A stretch of DNA of 64,000 bases from Bacillus norwichensis (GCF_014836955.1 NZ_JACSPV010000014.1:31652-95651), one strand, 5' to 3'; shown: positions 52,932 to 61,876, counted from the stretch's first letter. The notes: generated by a model from the letters alone, not told the origin. Numbers and translations: made by a program.

Positions 52932-53768
52932 TTACCACCCTGGAATTACTGAACCTTTGAATGTTTCATCAATGAATTCTTTCACTTCATCAGACTGATA
53001 CACATCTAGAAATTTCTTGATTGCTTCATCATCTTTATCTTCTGTTCTTACAGCTACAACATTCACCCATGGGGAATCTTTAGGTTCGATAAAAATTGAA
53101 TCTTCAGATGGTGTGAAGCCTTTTTCAATGGCAAAGTTTGTATTGATCGCAGCAGCATCAAGCTCGTCCAATTGAACTGGAATTTGTGCTGCTTCAAGTT
53201 CGATAAATTCATAGTCATTTTTGTTTTCGTCGATATCTTTGACGGTGGCAGAAACGCCGACGCCGTCTTTCAATTTAATCAAGCCTGCTTGTTCAAACAA
53301 AATAAGGGCACGTGCACCATTTGTTGGGTCGTTAGGCAAACCGATTTTAGCACCTTTTTCCAACTCTTTTACATCTTTTACTTTTGAAGAATAGATTCCC
53401 ATTGGGAAGTTTACAGCATTTCCAACATCAACAAGGTCTAAATCGCGGTCTTTTTTAAATTGGTCTAAATAAGGAACATGTTGGAAAACGTTCAGATCTA
53501 ATTCTTTTTGTGCCAAGGCTTCGTTGACAATTGGATAGTCAGTGAAAACTTTAACGTCAATGTCCAAATCTTTTTCCGCTGCAAGCTCTTTTACCTTTTC
53601 CAGGATTTGCTCATGCGGCCCGGCTGTAACCCCTATGGTCAGCTTTCCGTCGCTGAGAAGGCCTTCCGCTTTTTTGTCTCCGCTAGCTTCTTCTTTATTG
53701 CCTCCGCCGCAGGCTGCAAGAGCGGCGATTGCCAATATCAGTAAACTGGATAATAACCACTTTTTCAT
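52932..53768 (-). CDS. metQ: Methionine ABC transporter substrate-binding lipoprotein (first copy)
   Basis: 278 aa, ATG 53768. Signal and lipobox LAAC as in the other copy; LNVFQHVPYLDQF, PNDPTNGARALILFEQAGL and DSPWVNVVAVR follow. It is the gene directly behind the S-box riboswitch. The two copies are alike end to end, so this is a duplication; differences in the ligand region (for example FPMGIYSSKVKD against SPMGIYSNKVKD) leave room for a different preference, such as methionine sulfoxide or D-methionine. Confidence 0.95.
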   Translation of the reverse strand: MKKWLLSSLLILAIAALAACGGGNKEEASGDKKAEGLLSDGKLTIGVTAGPHEQILEKVKELAAEKDLDIDVKVFTDYPIVNEALAQKELDLNVFQHVPYLDQFKKDRDLDLVDVGNAVNFPMGIYSSKVKDVKELEKGAKIGLPNDPTNGARALILFEQAGLIKLKDGVGVSATVKDIDENKNDYEFIELEAAQIPVQLDELDAAAINTNFAIEKGFTPSEDSIFIEPKDSPWVNVVAVRTEDKDDEAIKKFLDVYQSDEVKEFIDETFKGSVIPGW

Positions 53769-53910
53769 ATTGATTTCCTCTTTTCATTGTATACTAATCT
53801 CTTTAATCAAGTTTATTTCAATCCGAAAACATTTTTGATTCCAATTCATATGATCTTTCGTGCTTCCATGCTCCTCCCTTCAGTGTTTCGAGTGGAAATC
53901 TCTGTGAATT

Positions 53911-54084
53911 AAAAAAATGCCTCTCGCATAGAGAGGCATGGATAGACACGAAAGCATTCACGCACTCTCTTATTTTTCAAAATACAACGTATTTTGCAGG
54001 ATTTAGCACCTGTTCCTGTTTAGTATAAACAAGAATGGTTGCCGGGTTTCTCAGGGCCAGTCCCTCCACCGCTCTTAATAAGAG
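53911..54084 (-). promoter_or_regulatory. SAM-I (S-box) riboswitch with terminator
   Basis: On the minus strand: P1 CTCTTATT (54084-54077) with AATAAGAG (53974-53967), then GAGCGGTGGAGGGACTGGCC, CTGAGAAACCCGGCAACC and GGTGCTAAATCCTGC, the invariant S-box strings. A terminator (ATGCCTCTC with GAGAGGCAT, then seven T) spans 53939-53911. SAM binding would stop transcription of metQ when methionine is ample. Confidence 0.96.
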
Positions 54085-54110
54085 ATTTCCAAATGAAATT
54101 GTTATCAATG

Positions 54111-54139
54111 ATAATATACCCATACTTAAGAATTGTCAA
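54111..54139 (-). promoter_or_regulatory. Sigma-A promoter of the S-box transcript
   Basis: Minus strand TTGACA (54139-54134) and TATTAT (54116-54111) with exactly 17 bases between; the riboswitch begins about 26 bases downstream. Confidence 0.85.
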
Positions 54140-54141
54140 TG

Positions 54142-54948
54142 CTATTTCGAAATAATTTTTTCGAACTTTTGCAGTCCTAATTTATGGATCATTTTCTGGA
54201 TTTCAATAACCAACAAAACGGTATTTTCTGTTTCAAACCAATTGGTCAATGACTGTGCATGTGCAAGGTCATCTCGTAGCAGCTCCACTTTCCGCATCCA
54301 TTTCTCTGCTGATTTTTTGGAGGATGTAAATAAATTTTCTCTTAGAGAAGTATCTTCCAAGACTACTGTTTTCTTGTCCGCAAATTGCGTGCAATCTATT
54401 GAGTCTATCTCTATATTTTTTTCTTTGCGCTTCTCATAAAGGGCCTCTATCTTCTTTACGCGTCCTTCTGTTAATAGGTTTTTCCACTCTCCTGACGGAT
54501 GATGTACTCGAATAACATCTGCCATTTCGCTTTCCAAAAGGGTTACCAAGCCGAAGAGTAACATTCGGACAGGCGGTTTTTGCAAATCAGCCTTCGTGAT
54601 AAGTAAGTCAATTGTAGAATCCGACATTAAAAAAAGACGCTCTTTACCCTCCATCAATGCGAATATATCGACTAACGGAGTATTTGCAGCGACTATGTCA
54701 CTAGTATTGATGCTAATAAGGCTTTCTTCAATGGTATTTGAGTTGTAATCATATTGTTCACGATCCAAATAGCCAATTACTTTATTCTCTTCTTTGAAGC
54801 CGACAACATTAAAATTATATGTTTCAAAAAACATCCGGATGATATCATGAGTGTCTTGGTTATTGACGGTTAGCAAGGGAACAGCGATATGTGAAGCGAG
54901 AAAATAATCATTAAACAATTTGATATTTACCATATATATGTGCACCAC
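54142..54948 (-). CDS. Unknown protein with CBS-like N-terminal half and HEPN-like C-terminal motif
   Basis: 268 aa if started at 54948 (GTG); ATG at 54933 is possible; ribosome site weak. Residues about 15-125 look like a pair of CBS-type modules (VPLLTVNNQDTHDIIRMF, NVVGFKEENKVIGYL, IVAANTPLVDIFALM, RLFLMSD). A helical middle follows. Residues 215-260 contain WMRKVELLRDDLAHAQSL, where Arg225 and His230 make the Rx4H motif of HEPN-type RNases and their relatives. Not linked to an antitoxin-like partner; its end is 3 bases from the met promoter. Identification is motif-level only. Confidence 0.6.
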   Translation of the reverse strand: MVHIYMVNIKLFNDYFLASHIAVPLLTVNNQDTHDIIRMFFETYNFNVVGFKEENKVIGYLDREQYDYNSNTIEESLISINTSDIVAANTPLVDIFALMEGKERLFLMSDSTIDLLITKADLQKPPVRMLLFGLVTLLESEMADVIRVHHPSGEWKNLLTEGRVKKIEALYEKRKEKNIEIDSIDCTQFADKKTVVLEDTSLRENLFTSSKKSAEKWMRKVELLRDDLAHAQSLTNWFETENTVLLVIEIQKMIHKLGLQKFEKIISK

Positions 54949-55213
54949 GTTTCGACTATATAAAAATGATTTTACCCAATTATAAGTTTTGGAGCCAATT
55001 TCCAGTCAAAAATGACTCAAAATAACCGTTTTTGACTAAAAATGATTTGTTTCCTTTTTTGAAATTGCTTATAAGTCAGTGGTTTTTACTGAACCGACCG
55101 GTTGGCATACAGAAAAATTCCTAACTAATTTTTGTATTTTGATTTATAATGTATATGGATATATTTAATTTGATTTTATTTTTATATACATCATTGTAGG
55201 AAGGAGTACCAAA

Positions 55214-56488
55214 TTGATAACTGATACTAAGAAGAAAGTTCAAGACTACATTGAAGAAAACAAAGATGAACTCATCGAGGCCATTGTCAAAGCGGTTCAA
55301 ATTCCGAGCGTCATTGGCGATGAAAATGCCATGGCAGAATATATGAAGAAAAAGTATGAAGAAATCGGTTTGAAGGTTGTCGAGGTTCAACCTGAATATG
55401 AAAAGGTTCAAGACCATCCAGCATTCTGCAGCTCTGGACTTCCATTCGAAGGCAGAAAAAACATTATTGGGGTTTGGGAAGGTAATGAAGATGCTCCTTC
55501 ATTAACATTAAATGGTCATATGGATGTTGTTTCACCAGAACCAGTCGAAAACTGGACGAAAGATCCATGGGGCGGCGAAATCGAAGGGAATAAATTGTAT
55601 GGGCGCGGTTCAGGTGATATGAAAGCTGGGCTTATGGCTAATTGGTTCGCTTTGAAAGCGTTATTAGACATAGGCATCAAGCCAAAAGGCAAAGTTCTGC
55701 TGCAGAGCGTGTTAGAGGAAGAAGCAGGAGGCGCAGGTGGAACACTTTCGTGTTTGGAGGCCGGCTTTTTGACTGACGGTTTCATCGCGACTGAGCCTCA
55801 CTCTTTAAGACTGACCGTGGCTCATGCGGGTGTGTTGTATTTTCGGGTGAAAGTGGTTGGAAAAACAGCTCATGCGGGCATGGCACATTTAGGAGTGAAT
55901 GCCATCAGCAAAATGTATAAGGTCTACAATGCTCTTGAACAGCTCTCGGAAAAGAGGGCGAAAGAGGTCTATTTTGAGCTTTTCCATAAAGGCTCAGGGC
56001 AATCTGTCCACATGAACCTTGGAACGCTGGTTGGAGGAGACTGGGTATCTAATGTTCCTGGTGAAGCAGTGCTTGAGTGCAGGATCGGCTTTATTCCGTC
56101 TGAAACACGTGCCGGAATTAAAGAACTAATTGAAAAGACGGTACAGGATGCGATAAAGGGCGATGAATGGCTTGAACAGCATCCTCCGGAAATAGAGTGG
56201 TACGGCTGGACGACAGAGGCCTGGAATCAGGATCCGGAAGCCCCTTATGTACAAGCCTTTAAAAAGACTGCCGAAGGTGTATTGGATAGAGAAGTTGAAA
56301 TTGGCGGAAGAGCTGCCGGAAACGATGCCCGTTTTACTCCATATTTTGATAAACCTGGACTTGTTTTTGGCCCAAGATGCTCCAATATGCATGGTCCAGA
56401 CGAGTATGTTGAAATTGACAGTGTCATCGACACAGCCAAAGTATTCGCTGCTCACATCATTGATTGGTGCGGCGTGGAAGAAGATTGA
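55214..56488 (+). CDS. M20-family (ArgE/DapE-type) peptidase or deacylase
   Basis: 424 aa, TTG 55214 with AGGAAGGAGT upstream. Zinc ligands and catalytic residues are visible: LNGHMDVVSPEP (His and catalytic Asp), GRGSGDMKAG (bridging Asp), LEEEAGGAG (general base Glu, ligand Glu), ATEPHSL and the C-terminal CSNMHGPDEYV His. A dimerisation lid lies at about 205-310. Members deacylate N-acyl amino acids or cleave dipeptides. Monocistronic, ended by a strong terminator; no arginine or lysine biosynthesis neighbours, so a catabolic or salvage role is likely. Confidence 0.9.
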   Translation: MITDTKKKVQDYIEENKDELIEAIVKAVQIPSVIGDENAMAEYMKKKYEEIGLKVVEVQPEYEKVQDHPAFCSSGLPFEGRKNIIGVWEGNEDAPSLTLNGHMDVVSPEPVENWTKDPWGGEIEGNKLYGRGSGDMKAGLMANWFALKALLDIGIKPKGKVLLQSVLEEEAGGAGGTLSCLEAGFLTDGFIATEPHSLRLTVAHAGVLYFRVKVVGKTAHAGMAHLGVNAISKMYKVYNALEQLSEKRAKEVYFELFHKGSGQSVHMNLGTLVGGDWVSNVPGEAVLECRIGFIPSETRAGIKELIEKTVQDAIKGDEWLEQHPPEIEWYGWTTEAWNQDPEAPYVQAFKKTAEGVLDREVEIGGRAAGNDARFTPYFDKPGLVFGPRCSNMHGPDEYVEIDSVIDTAKVFAAHIIDWCGVEED

Positions 56489-56494
56489 TGTAGC

Positions 56495-56524
56495 ATAGCC
56501 CCTGACTTTTTTGTCAGGGGCTAT
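56495..56524 (+). terminator. Terminator of the M20 peptidase gene
   Basis: ATAGCCCCTGAC with GTCAGGGGCTAT forms a 12-bp stem around TTTTTT; T-run follows. Confidence 0.88.
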
Positions 56525-56544
56525 TTAAAGGGGAAGGAGCCGGC

Positions 56545-56628
56545 TTAAATAAGAAATGTTTTAAGGACGAAGACCACTGTGGCTCCAAGGGCCACAGCTA
56601 CTACAAAACTTCGCAATTGTTTCATCAT
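56545..56628 (-). CDS. 27-residue single-span membrane peptide, hypothetical
   Basis: 27 aa, ATG 56628 (or 56625) with GAGGGGGA just upstream. Sequence starts MMKQLRS and then is hydrophobic to the end (FVVAVALGATVVFVLKTFLI). It lies 17 bases after the stop of the ABC-2 permease gene on the same strand, so it is probably the last gene of that operon. The good ribosome site and clean hydrophobic span argue it is translated. Confidence 0.5.
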   Translation of the reverse strand: MMKQLRSFVVAVALGATVVFVLKTFLI

Positions 56629-56645
56629 AAAGTCCCCCTCATTAT

Positions 56646-57353
56646 TTAGTCTACCATCCGCTTGCGAAAGACGATCACAGCCAAAGCGGAGATTATGATA
56701 ATCCAAACAAAGATAATCCCTAAGTTTAAAATGACATCTGCAAAACCAGCGTTGTTCTCCACTTTTGTCGCAACTTCTAAGAGTTGGGTGTTCGGAAGGT
56801 ATTTAGCCACTTTTAATATCGGATAGGTTTTCGCCAATGAAGTGACAAATGTTCCTGCTGAAAAAATGACGATGAATGGAAGTATCAGGACGGAAGCTTC
56901 CATAACTGATTTTGCATACAGACCTAATAATGTCCCTAAGCCAAGATAAAAAAGAGTCGATAGTATAAATGCGACTGCTATAATTCCAATGCTCTTTGGA
57001 TAATAATCTACAAAGAAAGCACTTAATGTGATCACTAAAATGGTTGAAAAGAAAGATAATAAGCTTTTTCCGCTTAAAATCTCTGCGGTGGTTGCTGGTG
57101 ACAACATTAATCCTCTTAATGTATTTTTCTCTTTTTCTTCAGCAATCAGACAGCATTGAACAAAGGCTCCAACCATTGCAAATGCCATATTGAAAATCAT
57201 ATAATGTACTTCAATTGAGTCAATACCCATGCGACCATAAAGTGCTGCAAGGATCGGTGGCAAAAATATAACGATGGATACAGCATAATTCCGAGAAAAA
57301 TCCTTGTAGTCCTTTTTTAAAATTGCGTTTACACGCCTCCATGAAAAGGTCAT
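56646..57353 (-). CDS. ABC-2 type transporter permease
   Basis: 235 aa, ATG 57353, overlapping the ATPase gene by 4 bases. Six hydrophobic helices; the first is preceded by INAILKKDYKDFSRNYA, and EEKEKNTLRGLMLSPATTAEIL is the usual ABC-2 motif. Export of a drug, peptide or lipid is likely; substrate unknown. Confidence 0.9.
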   Translation of the reverse strand: MTFSWRRVNAILKKDYKDFSRNYAVSIVIFLPPILAALYGRMGIDSIEVHYMIFNMAFAMVGAFVQCCLIAEEKEKNTLRGLMLSPATTAEILSGKSLLSFFSTILVITLSAFFVDYYPKSIGIIAVAFILSTLFYLGLGTLLGLYAKSVMEASVLILPFIVIFSAGTFVTSLAKTYPILKVAKYLPNTQLLEVATKVENNAGFADVILNLGIIFVWIIIISALAVIVFRKRMVD

Positions 57354-58198
57354 GCCAATTTCCTCCCTGTCACTTGTATGAAAATATCTCCCAAAGTGGG
57401 TTCGTTTGAATGAATCCTTGCCACTTTCTCTGTTTTCATTAATTCATATAGTTGTTGTGCACCTTCTGCACCTATCGGAACAATGATCTTCTGCTCATTT
57501 GACATCTCTACTGTTATTGTTCCATTAGCATATTTCCTTTTTAAGCTATCAGGTGTATCAAGTAACTGAATTTTCCCTTTATTTAAAAATGCAACGCGAT
57601 CACAAAGGGTATCGGCTTCATACATATCATGAGTGGTTAAAAATATAGTTGTTCCCTTGGCATTTAGCGCTCGCAAGCCCTCATATATATGAAGTGTATT
57701 TGTAGGGTCCAAGGCTGAAGTTGGTTCATCCAGAAAAAGAAGTTCTGGTTCATGAAGAAGCGCACGTGCCAAAATAACACGTTGTTTCATTCCTTTGGAT
57801 AATGTAGAAACTATTTTCTTTTGATCCTGTGTCAGATTAACAGTTGCAAGAGCTTCTTCAATTCTTGAACGGTTAACATCATATAAATCACAATAAAGCT
57901 GTAAATTATCGTTGATTGATAATCTATCATACAAACCGCTGTTGTCAGTCAATACACCAAATCGTTTTCGATAGTCTGATAGCTTCAATTTAGAGACAGG
58001 TTGGCCGAACACTGTCGCCGACCCACTGGTAGAATTCATTTGTCCTGTCAAAATTTTAATGGTTGTAGTTTTTCCCGATCCACTTGGACCTAAAAAGCCG
58101 AAAATTTCTCCCTTTCTTACTTGAAAATCGACACCTTCAAGAGCAGGTTGATCTGAGAAAGTTTTAACCAGATTCTTTACTTCGATAATATTTTCCAT
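57350..58198 (-). CDS. ABC-2 transporter ATP-binding protein
   Basis: 282 aa, ATG 58198. Walker A GPSGSGKTT, signature LSKGMKQRVILA, Walker B LLFLDEPTSALD and H-loop LTTHDMYEA are intact, so this is the working ATPase. It forms an operon with the permease. The regulator upstream carries a related but dead ATPase domain. Confidence 0.93.
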   Translation of the reverse strand: MENIIEVKNLVKTFSDQPALEGVDFQVRKGEIFGFLGPSGSGKTTTIKILTGQMNSTSGSATVFGQPVSKLKLSDYRKRFGVLTDNSGLYDRLSINDNLQLYCDLYDVNRSRIEEALATVNLTQDQKKIVSTLSKGMKQRVILARALLHEPELLFLDEPTSALDPTNTLHIYEGLRALNAKGTTIFLTTHDMYEADTLCDRVAFLNKGKIQLLDTPDSLKRKYANGTITVEMSNEQKIIVPIGAEGAQQLYELMKTEKVARIHSNEPTLGDIFIQVTGRKLA

Positions 58199-58218
58199 AT
58201 TTTCACCTCAAAACGTAA

Positions 58219-58284
58219 TTTCATCCGTTTGCTATATTCAGGTTACAAGGAAATATTGCACCAAGCATTAAAAAACGGATGAAA
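58219..58284. repeat. Pair of 12-bp inverted repeats upstream of the ABC-2 operon
   Basis: TTTCATCCGTTT (58219-58230) and AAACGGATGAAA (58273-58284) are perfect inverted copies 42 bases apart, 21 bases and more upstream of the ATPase start. Plausible binding sites for the LytTR regulator encoded next door. Confidence 0.6.
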
Positions 58285-58360
58285 GGAGTTATAAATGAGG
58301 TGAGTGGAGCAAAAAGGATGTTAAAATTTTTCTCCTTTGTGAGTTTAGCTGAAGAATATG

Positions 58361-58415
58361 CATTCATTTCCCTACTTACAGAAGTAGGACACTGCTGCTG
58401 GATGAAGCTAAAATG
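58361..58415 (-). repeat. Diverged fragment (D) of the 103-bp repeat family
   Basis: On the minus strand, a TTAGCTTCATCCAGC-like end and CCTACTTCTGTAAGTAGG correspond to the left half of copy A at 1052. Arms have changed compensatorily (CCTAC/GTAGG for CCCAC/GTGGG), which suggests selection on the hairpin. Confidence 0.55.
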
Positions 58416-58473
58416 ACAGTTCAATAGAAAAGTGAATCGACATATTTCCCGAGAAATAATAAGTATTTCTACA

Positions 58474-59502
58474 TTATTTGAGTCCGAGCATTTCTTTCAA
58501 TACAGCCATTTTTGACTTCGAAAGGGGAATGCTTGTTTTGTTGGTGTCCTCCAAAACAAGGCTATAGCTGTTCCTTGTCCAAGTAATCACTTCACGAACT
58601 TTTTGCAGGTTGACGATATAGGAACGATGACAACGAAAAAAGCCAAAAGGTAATAATCGATTTTCCAATTCCTGAAGAGTAAAGTCGTTTGGGAATGCTT
58701 CGCCTTTTATATGTATAAAGGATTGTCCTTCCCTACTTTCTATATAATCAATCTCAGGGGGATTGAAGAGAACGATTTTATCTTTGACTTTCGTTGGGAT
58801 TTTTTTGAACTGAACGGGCTGCTCCATATCCGTTTGTTGTTCCTCTTCAAGGTGGTACTCAGAGGTTTTGGAGTCATCGCTTTCGATTTGAATGGGGGAT
58901 AATCCGCTACCGTCAAGTTTATACACCTCGTCTGCAGCCGTAACTGCATTTTCCATATTGCCAGTTAGAATCAGGACTGCTTTGCCTAAGTGTCGGAGCT
59001 TTTGAAGGAGAGAAAGAAATATTTGTTTTGATTCCAAATCCAGGTTTTGATCGGGCTCTTCCAAAATATAAATGGCAGGGTTTTGCAAGAGGAGGCAGGC
59101 AAACTGAACTCTTCTGCTCTCTGAATATGATAATTTATCAATCTTTAATTTCCTTTTATGGTCAAGATGAACTGCTTTTATTGCTTGGTCAATGTTTTGA
59201 TTCGATGCATATAAATTTTTTATAAAATGGAGCATTTCTTCAATTGAAAGACGTTCATACAATGCCACATTTAAAAATAAAAAACCGATATCCTTGGAGG
59301 GATGCTTCAAAGGATGTTGATCAATGTGGATTTCTCCATGAGAAAGCACCGTTTTGCCAAGCAGCAGATTGATTATCTGTTCTCTTACATTCACGCTGGA
59401 ATAGAGGGCAGTGACTTGACCTGGAGTGACTAACAAGTTAAAGGAAGGAAAGATGATTGTATCATTCACTCTTTTTTCAGCATCCATAAATTGTAATTTC
59501 AT
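58474..59502 (-). CDS. LytTR regulator fused to a degenerate ABC ATPase domain
   Basis: 342 aa, ATG 59502. Residues 1-200 follow the layout of an ABC ATPase, but Walker A is lost (VTALYSSVNVREQI), the signature is altered (LSYSESRRVQFA) and the switch His is missing (LILTGNMENA); only Walker B (AIYILEEPDQNLD) remains. After a polar linker, residues about 235-342 form a LytTR DNA-binding domain (FFRCHRSYIVNLQKVREV). It sits upstream of, and co-directional with, the ABC-2 operon. The pseudo-ATPase may contact the transporter or its ATPase to sense its state. No response-regulator receiver is present. Confidence 0.85.
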   Translation of the reverse strand: MKLQFMDAEKRVNDTIIFPSFNLLVTPGQVTALYSSVNVREQIINLLLGKTVLSHGEIHIDQHPLKHPSKDIGFLFLNVALYERLSIEEMLHFIKNLYASNQNIDQAIKAVHLDHKRKLKIDKLSYSESRRVQFACLLLQNPAIYILEEPDQNLDLESKQIFLSLLQKLRHLGKAVLILTGNMENAVTAADEVYKLDGSGLSPIQIESDDSKTSEYHLEEEQQTDMEQPVQFKKIPTKVKDKIVLFNPPEIDYIESREGQSFIHIKGEAFPNDFTLQELENRLLPFGFFRCHRSYIVNLQKVREVITWTRNSYSLVLEDTNKTSIPLSKSKMAVLKEMLGLK

Positions 59503-59545
59503 TACAAATCCTCATTTCTTCAAACTATATACATCGCATTATATC

Positions 59546-59588
59546 AAAAAAAGAAACAGCCCAAGCCGATAGATTCAGCTTGGACTGT
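59546..59588 (-). terminator. Terminator of the ectABC operon
   Basis: AGTCCAAGCTGAATC pairs with the GGCTTGGGCT side (minor mismatches); a T-run follows on the minus strand. Between it and the ectC stop lies a short fragment of the 3'-end repeat family (CGATAAACGGCGCTGTCACTT). Confidence 0.75.
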
Positions 59589-59636
59589 AAAAGATGTGGA
59601 AATTTGATATCGATAAACGGCGCTGTCACTTTTCTA

Positions 59637-60023
59637 TTAATCTTCTACTAAAGGATATACTCCATCCTTATCATGAGTTTCTCTTCCAGTAAGCGGTGGA
59701 TTGAACACGCAGATCATTCTCATGTCTTTTGTTGCTCTTAAATAATGCTCATCATTTTTATCAAGAGCATACATTGTTCCATCTTTGATCGGATATACTT
59801 TTCCGTCTGAAATGGTTTCAATTTCACCTTCGCCACCGACACAATAGACGGCTTCCAGGTGGTTTTTATACCAAATATGTGTTTCCGTTCCAGCGTATAT
59901 AATTGTGTCATGATAGGAGAAGCCCATGTTGTCATCTTTTAACAGCAGGCGGCGACTTACCCAGTTATCAGCCTTAACTTCATTATCTGTTCCAATTATT
60001 TCTTCCAATGTTCTAACAATCAT
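59637..60023 (-). CDS. ectC: Ectoine synthase
   Basis: 128 aa, ATG 60023. A small cupin that cyclises N-gamma-acetyl-diaminobutyrate to ectoine. Typical start [42 protein letters not shown] core ([20 protein letters not shown]), and [20 protein letters not shown] with TGRETHD near the end. Last gene of ectABC; no ectD hydroxylase follows. Confidence 0.96.
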   Translation of the reverse strand: MIVRTLEEIIGTDNEVKADNWVSRRLLLKDDNMGFSYHDTIIYAGTETHIWYKNHLEAVYCVGGEGEIETISDGKVYPIKDGTMYALDKNDEHYLRATKDMRMICVFNPPLTGRETHDKDGVYPLVED

Positions 60024-60039
60024 TCTCTATCACCCTGTT

Positions 60040-61320
60040 TTAATTATTTAGAGCAGCTTTAATACTGTCCTCTACGATATGAAAGCCTTTTTCGAGTCCT
60101 TCCTGGTCAATGATTAGAGGAGGCAGAAACTTGAATACCTCTCCTACAGGTCCTGAAGTTTCCATAAGCAATCCTCTTTTAAACGCCTCTTGGCATATAA
60201 GTTCCGAAATTTCCGCATTTTCACATGCTGCCCCTTGCATCAGGCCACGTCCTCTTTTTTCAGCATTCAGTTTAGGGTATTCATGGATGATGTAGTCTAG
60301 GAATGAGGTGACCATTTCCGCTTTTTGGGCTATTTCTTGAGAGAATTTGTTTGTTTCCCAGTATTTCAATGCTTCTGTGGCCGCGATAAAAGCCAGATTG
60401 TTTCCGCGGAAAGTTCCGTTATGTTCGCCAGGCTCCCAAATATCGTAGTCACTTTTGATAAGGGTCAAAGCCATGGGCAGACCATAGCCGCTTATAGATT
60501 TCGACAGGCAGACGATGTCTGGAGTGATTTCCGCAGGTTCGAAACTAAAGAAAGTTCCAGTTCTGCCGCAGCCTGCTTGCACATCATCAATGATCAACAA
60601 TATATCGAATTCTCTGCATATTTTCGCTATACTTCTCAGCCATTCATAGCTTGCAGCATTGATTCCGCCTTCGCCTTGTACAGTCTCTAAAATTATGGCT
60701 GCTGGAAGGTCGACACCGCTGCTGCTATTTTTCAAAAAGGCTTTAATATAGTCGATAGAGCTAGTGTTATCCACATAATTGTCGAATGGCATGAAAACAG
60801 TATTGTTTAGTGGTATGCCAGCTCCGTTTCTTTTCGACGCATTTCCTGTCACAGACAGGGAACCGATAGTCATCCCGTGGAATCCGTTTGTAAAACTGAT
60901 GACTGTATTCCGGCCAGTAACTTTTCTTGCAATTTTTAATGCGCTCTCTACGGTATTGGTCCCTGTTGGGCCAGGAAACATTATTTTATAATCTAGGTTT
61001 CTCGGTTTTAAAATGATCTCATTAAATTTTTGAAGAAATTCTCCCCGAGCAACCGTAGCCATATCCAGGCTGTGTGTGATGGCGTCCTCTTCAAGATAAT
61101 GAATAAGGAGCTTTTTCATTTTTTTATTATTATGTCCATAGTTGAGGGCACCTGCACCAGCAAAAAAGTCGATATATTCCTTATCATTGATATCCCATAA
61201 TTTGTAGTTCTTAGCTTTTTTAAAGACGGTGGGAAAGCTTCGGCTGTAGCTTCGGACTTTCGATTCAAATAGTTCAAAAACATCCATGGCAATAGCGGGC
61301 TTGTCAGTAATAGTCGACAT
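60040..61320 (-). CDS. ectB: Diaminobutyrate--2-oxoglutarate aminotransferase
   Basis: 426 aa from ATG 61320; an ATG at 61332 is too close to GGAGG. Class III PLP aminotransferase: [20 protein letters not shown] (start region), [22 protein letters not shown] and PLP lysine in [12 protein letters not shown]. Makes L-2,4-diaminobutyrate from aspartate semialdehyde with glutamate as amino donor. 16 bases separate it from ectC. Confidence 0.96.
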   Translation of the reverse strand: MSTITDKPAIAMDVFELFESKVRSYSRSFPTVFKKAKNYKLWDINDKEYIDFFAGAGALNYGHNNKKMKKLLIHYLEEDAITHSLDMATVARGEFLQKFNEIILKPRNLDYKIMFPGPTGTNTVESALKIARKVTGRNTVISFTNGFHGMTIGSLSVTGNASKRNGAGIPLNNTVFMPFDNYVDNTSSIDYIKAFLKNSSSGVDLPAAIILETVQGEGGINAASYEWLRSIAKICREFDILLIIDDVQAGCGRTGTFFSFEPAEITPDIVCLSKSISGYGLPMALTLIKSDYDIWEPGEHNGTFRGNNLAFIAATEALKYWETNKFSQEIAQKAEMVTSFLDYIIHEYPKLNAEKRGRGLMQGAACENAEISELICQEAFKRGLLMETSGPVGEVFKFLPPLIIDQEGLEKGFHIVEDSIKAALNN

Positions 61321-61348
61321 AAATCTACACATACCTCCAGAAATTTTT

Positions 61349-61876
61349 TTATTTCAATGGCCCAATTCGATATGCAATTTCTGCTTCATGGGAAGGATCT
61401 GGAAATTGATCTTCGCTGAAGCATTCATACTTCGTATACTCAGTTTCTAGTTTGTTTGCCAGTCCTTTAAACAGGTTATTGGAGGGCTTGTTTGTAGGAG
61501 TGACAGTAGCCTCCAAGAAACGGATGTTTGTATTTTCAAGCCTTTTAATTAGTTTCAGCAATAATGTTGTAGCCAATCCTTTACCTCTTTGGGACTGGTC
61601 AACAACGACCTGCCATATAAACAATGTGTCTGGCGCGGTTGGCTGGAGAAATCCGGATATGAAGCCAACAATTTTACGGTCGACCACTGCTACGATGGAT
61701 GTTTTATTAAAATATTTGCCCCACATTAAATAACTGTAAGATGAATTAACATCGAGAACCTTTGACTTTTTGACAAGCTCAAATATCTCACTGCCATCAT
61801 CGGCAGTAGGTTCCCGAAAGTAAATCGTGGCTGCTTTCCTATCCCTGACAGAAGGTTTTTCTTTTACCTTACCGAT
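61349..61876 (-). CDS. ectA: Diaminobutyrate acetyltransferase, apparently with an AUC start
   Basis: 175 aa when read from ATC 61876. GNAT fold with [15 protein letters not shown] (acetyl-CoA loop) and [18 protein letters not shown] near the N-terminus; [11 protein letters not shown] is typical of EctA. The first ATG in frame (61726) would delete about 50 conserved residues. The frame has no ATG, GTG or TTG upstream before a TGA, yet AGGAGGTGA (61892-61884) is placed correctly for the ATC. ATT at 61825 is a weaker option; a sequencing indel cannot be excluded. It acetylates diaminobutyrate in the second ectoine step. First gene of ectABC. Confidence 0.88.
   Translation of the reverse strand: MGKVKEKPSVRDRKAATIYFREPTADDGSEIFELVKKSKVLDVNSSYSYLMWGKYFNKTSIVAVVDRKIVGFISGFLQPTAPDTLFIWQVVVDQSQRGKGLATTLLLKLIKRLENTNIRFLEATVTPTNKPSNNLFKGLANKLETEYTKYECFSEDQFPDPSHEAEIAYRIGPLK

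Noticed and set aside
52658..52960. Plus-strand 100-codon open frame between metQ and metN
   Set aside because: Lies inside the intergenic repeat cluster; composition reflects the repeats rather than a protein.
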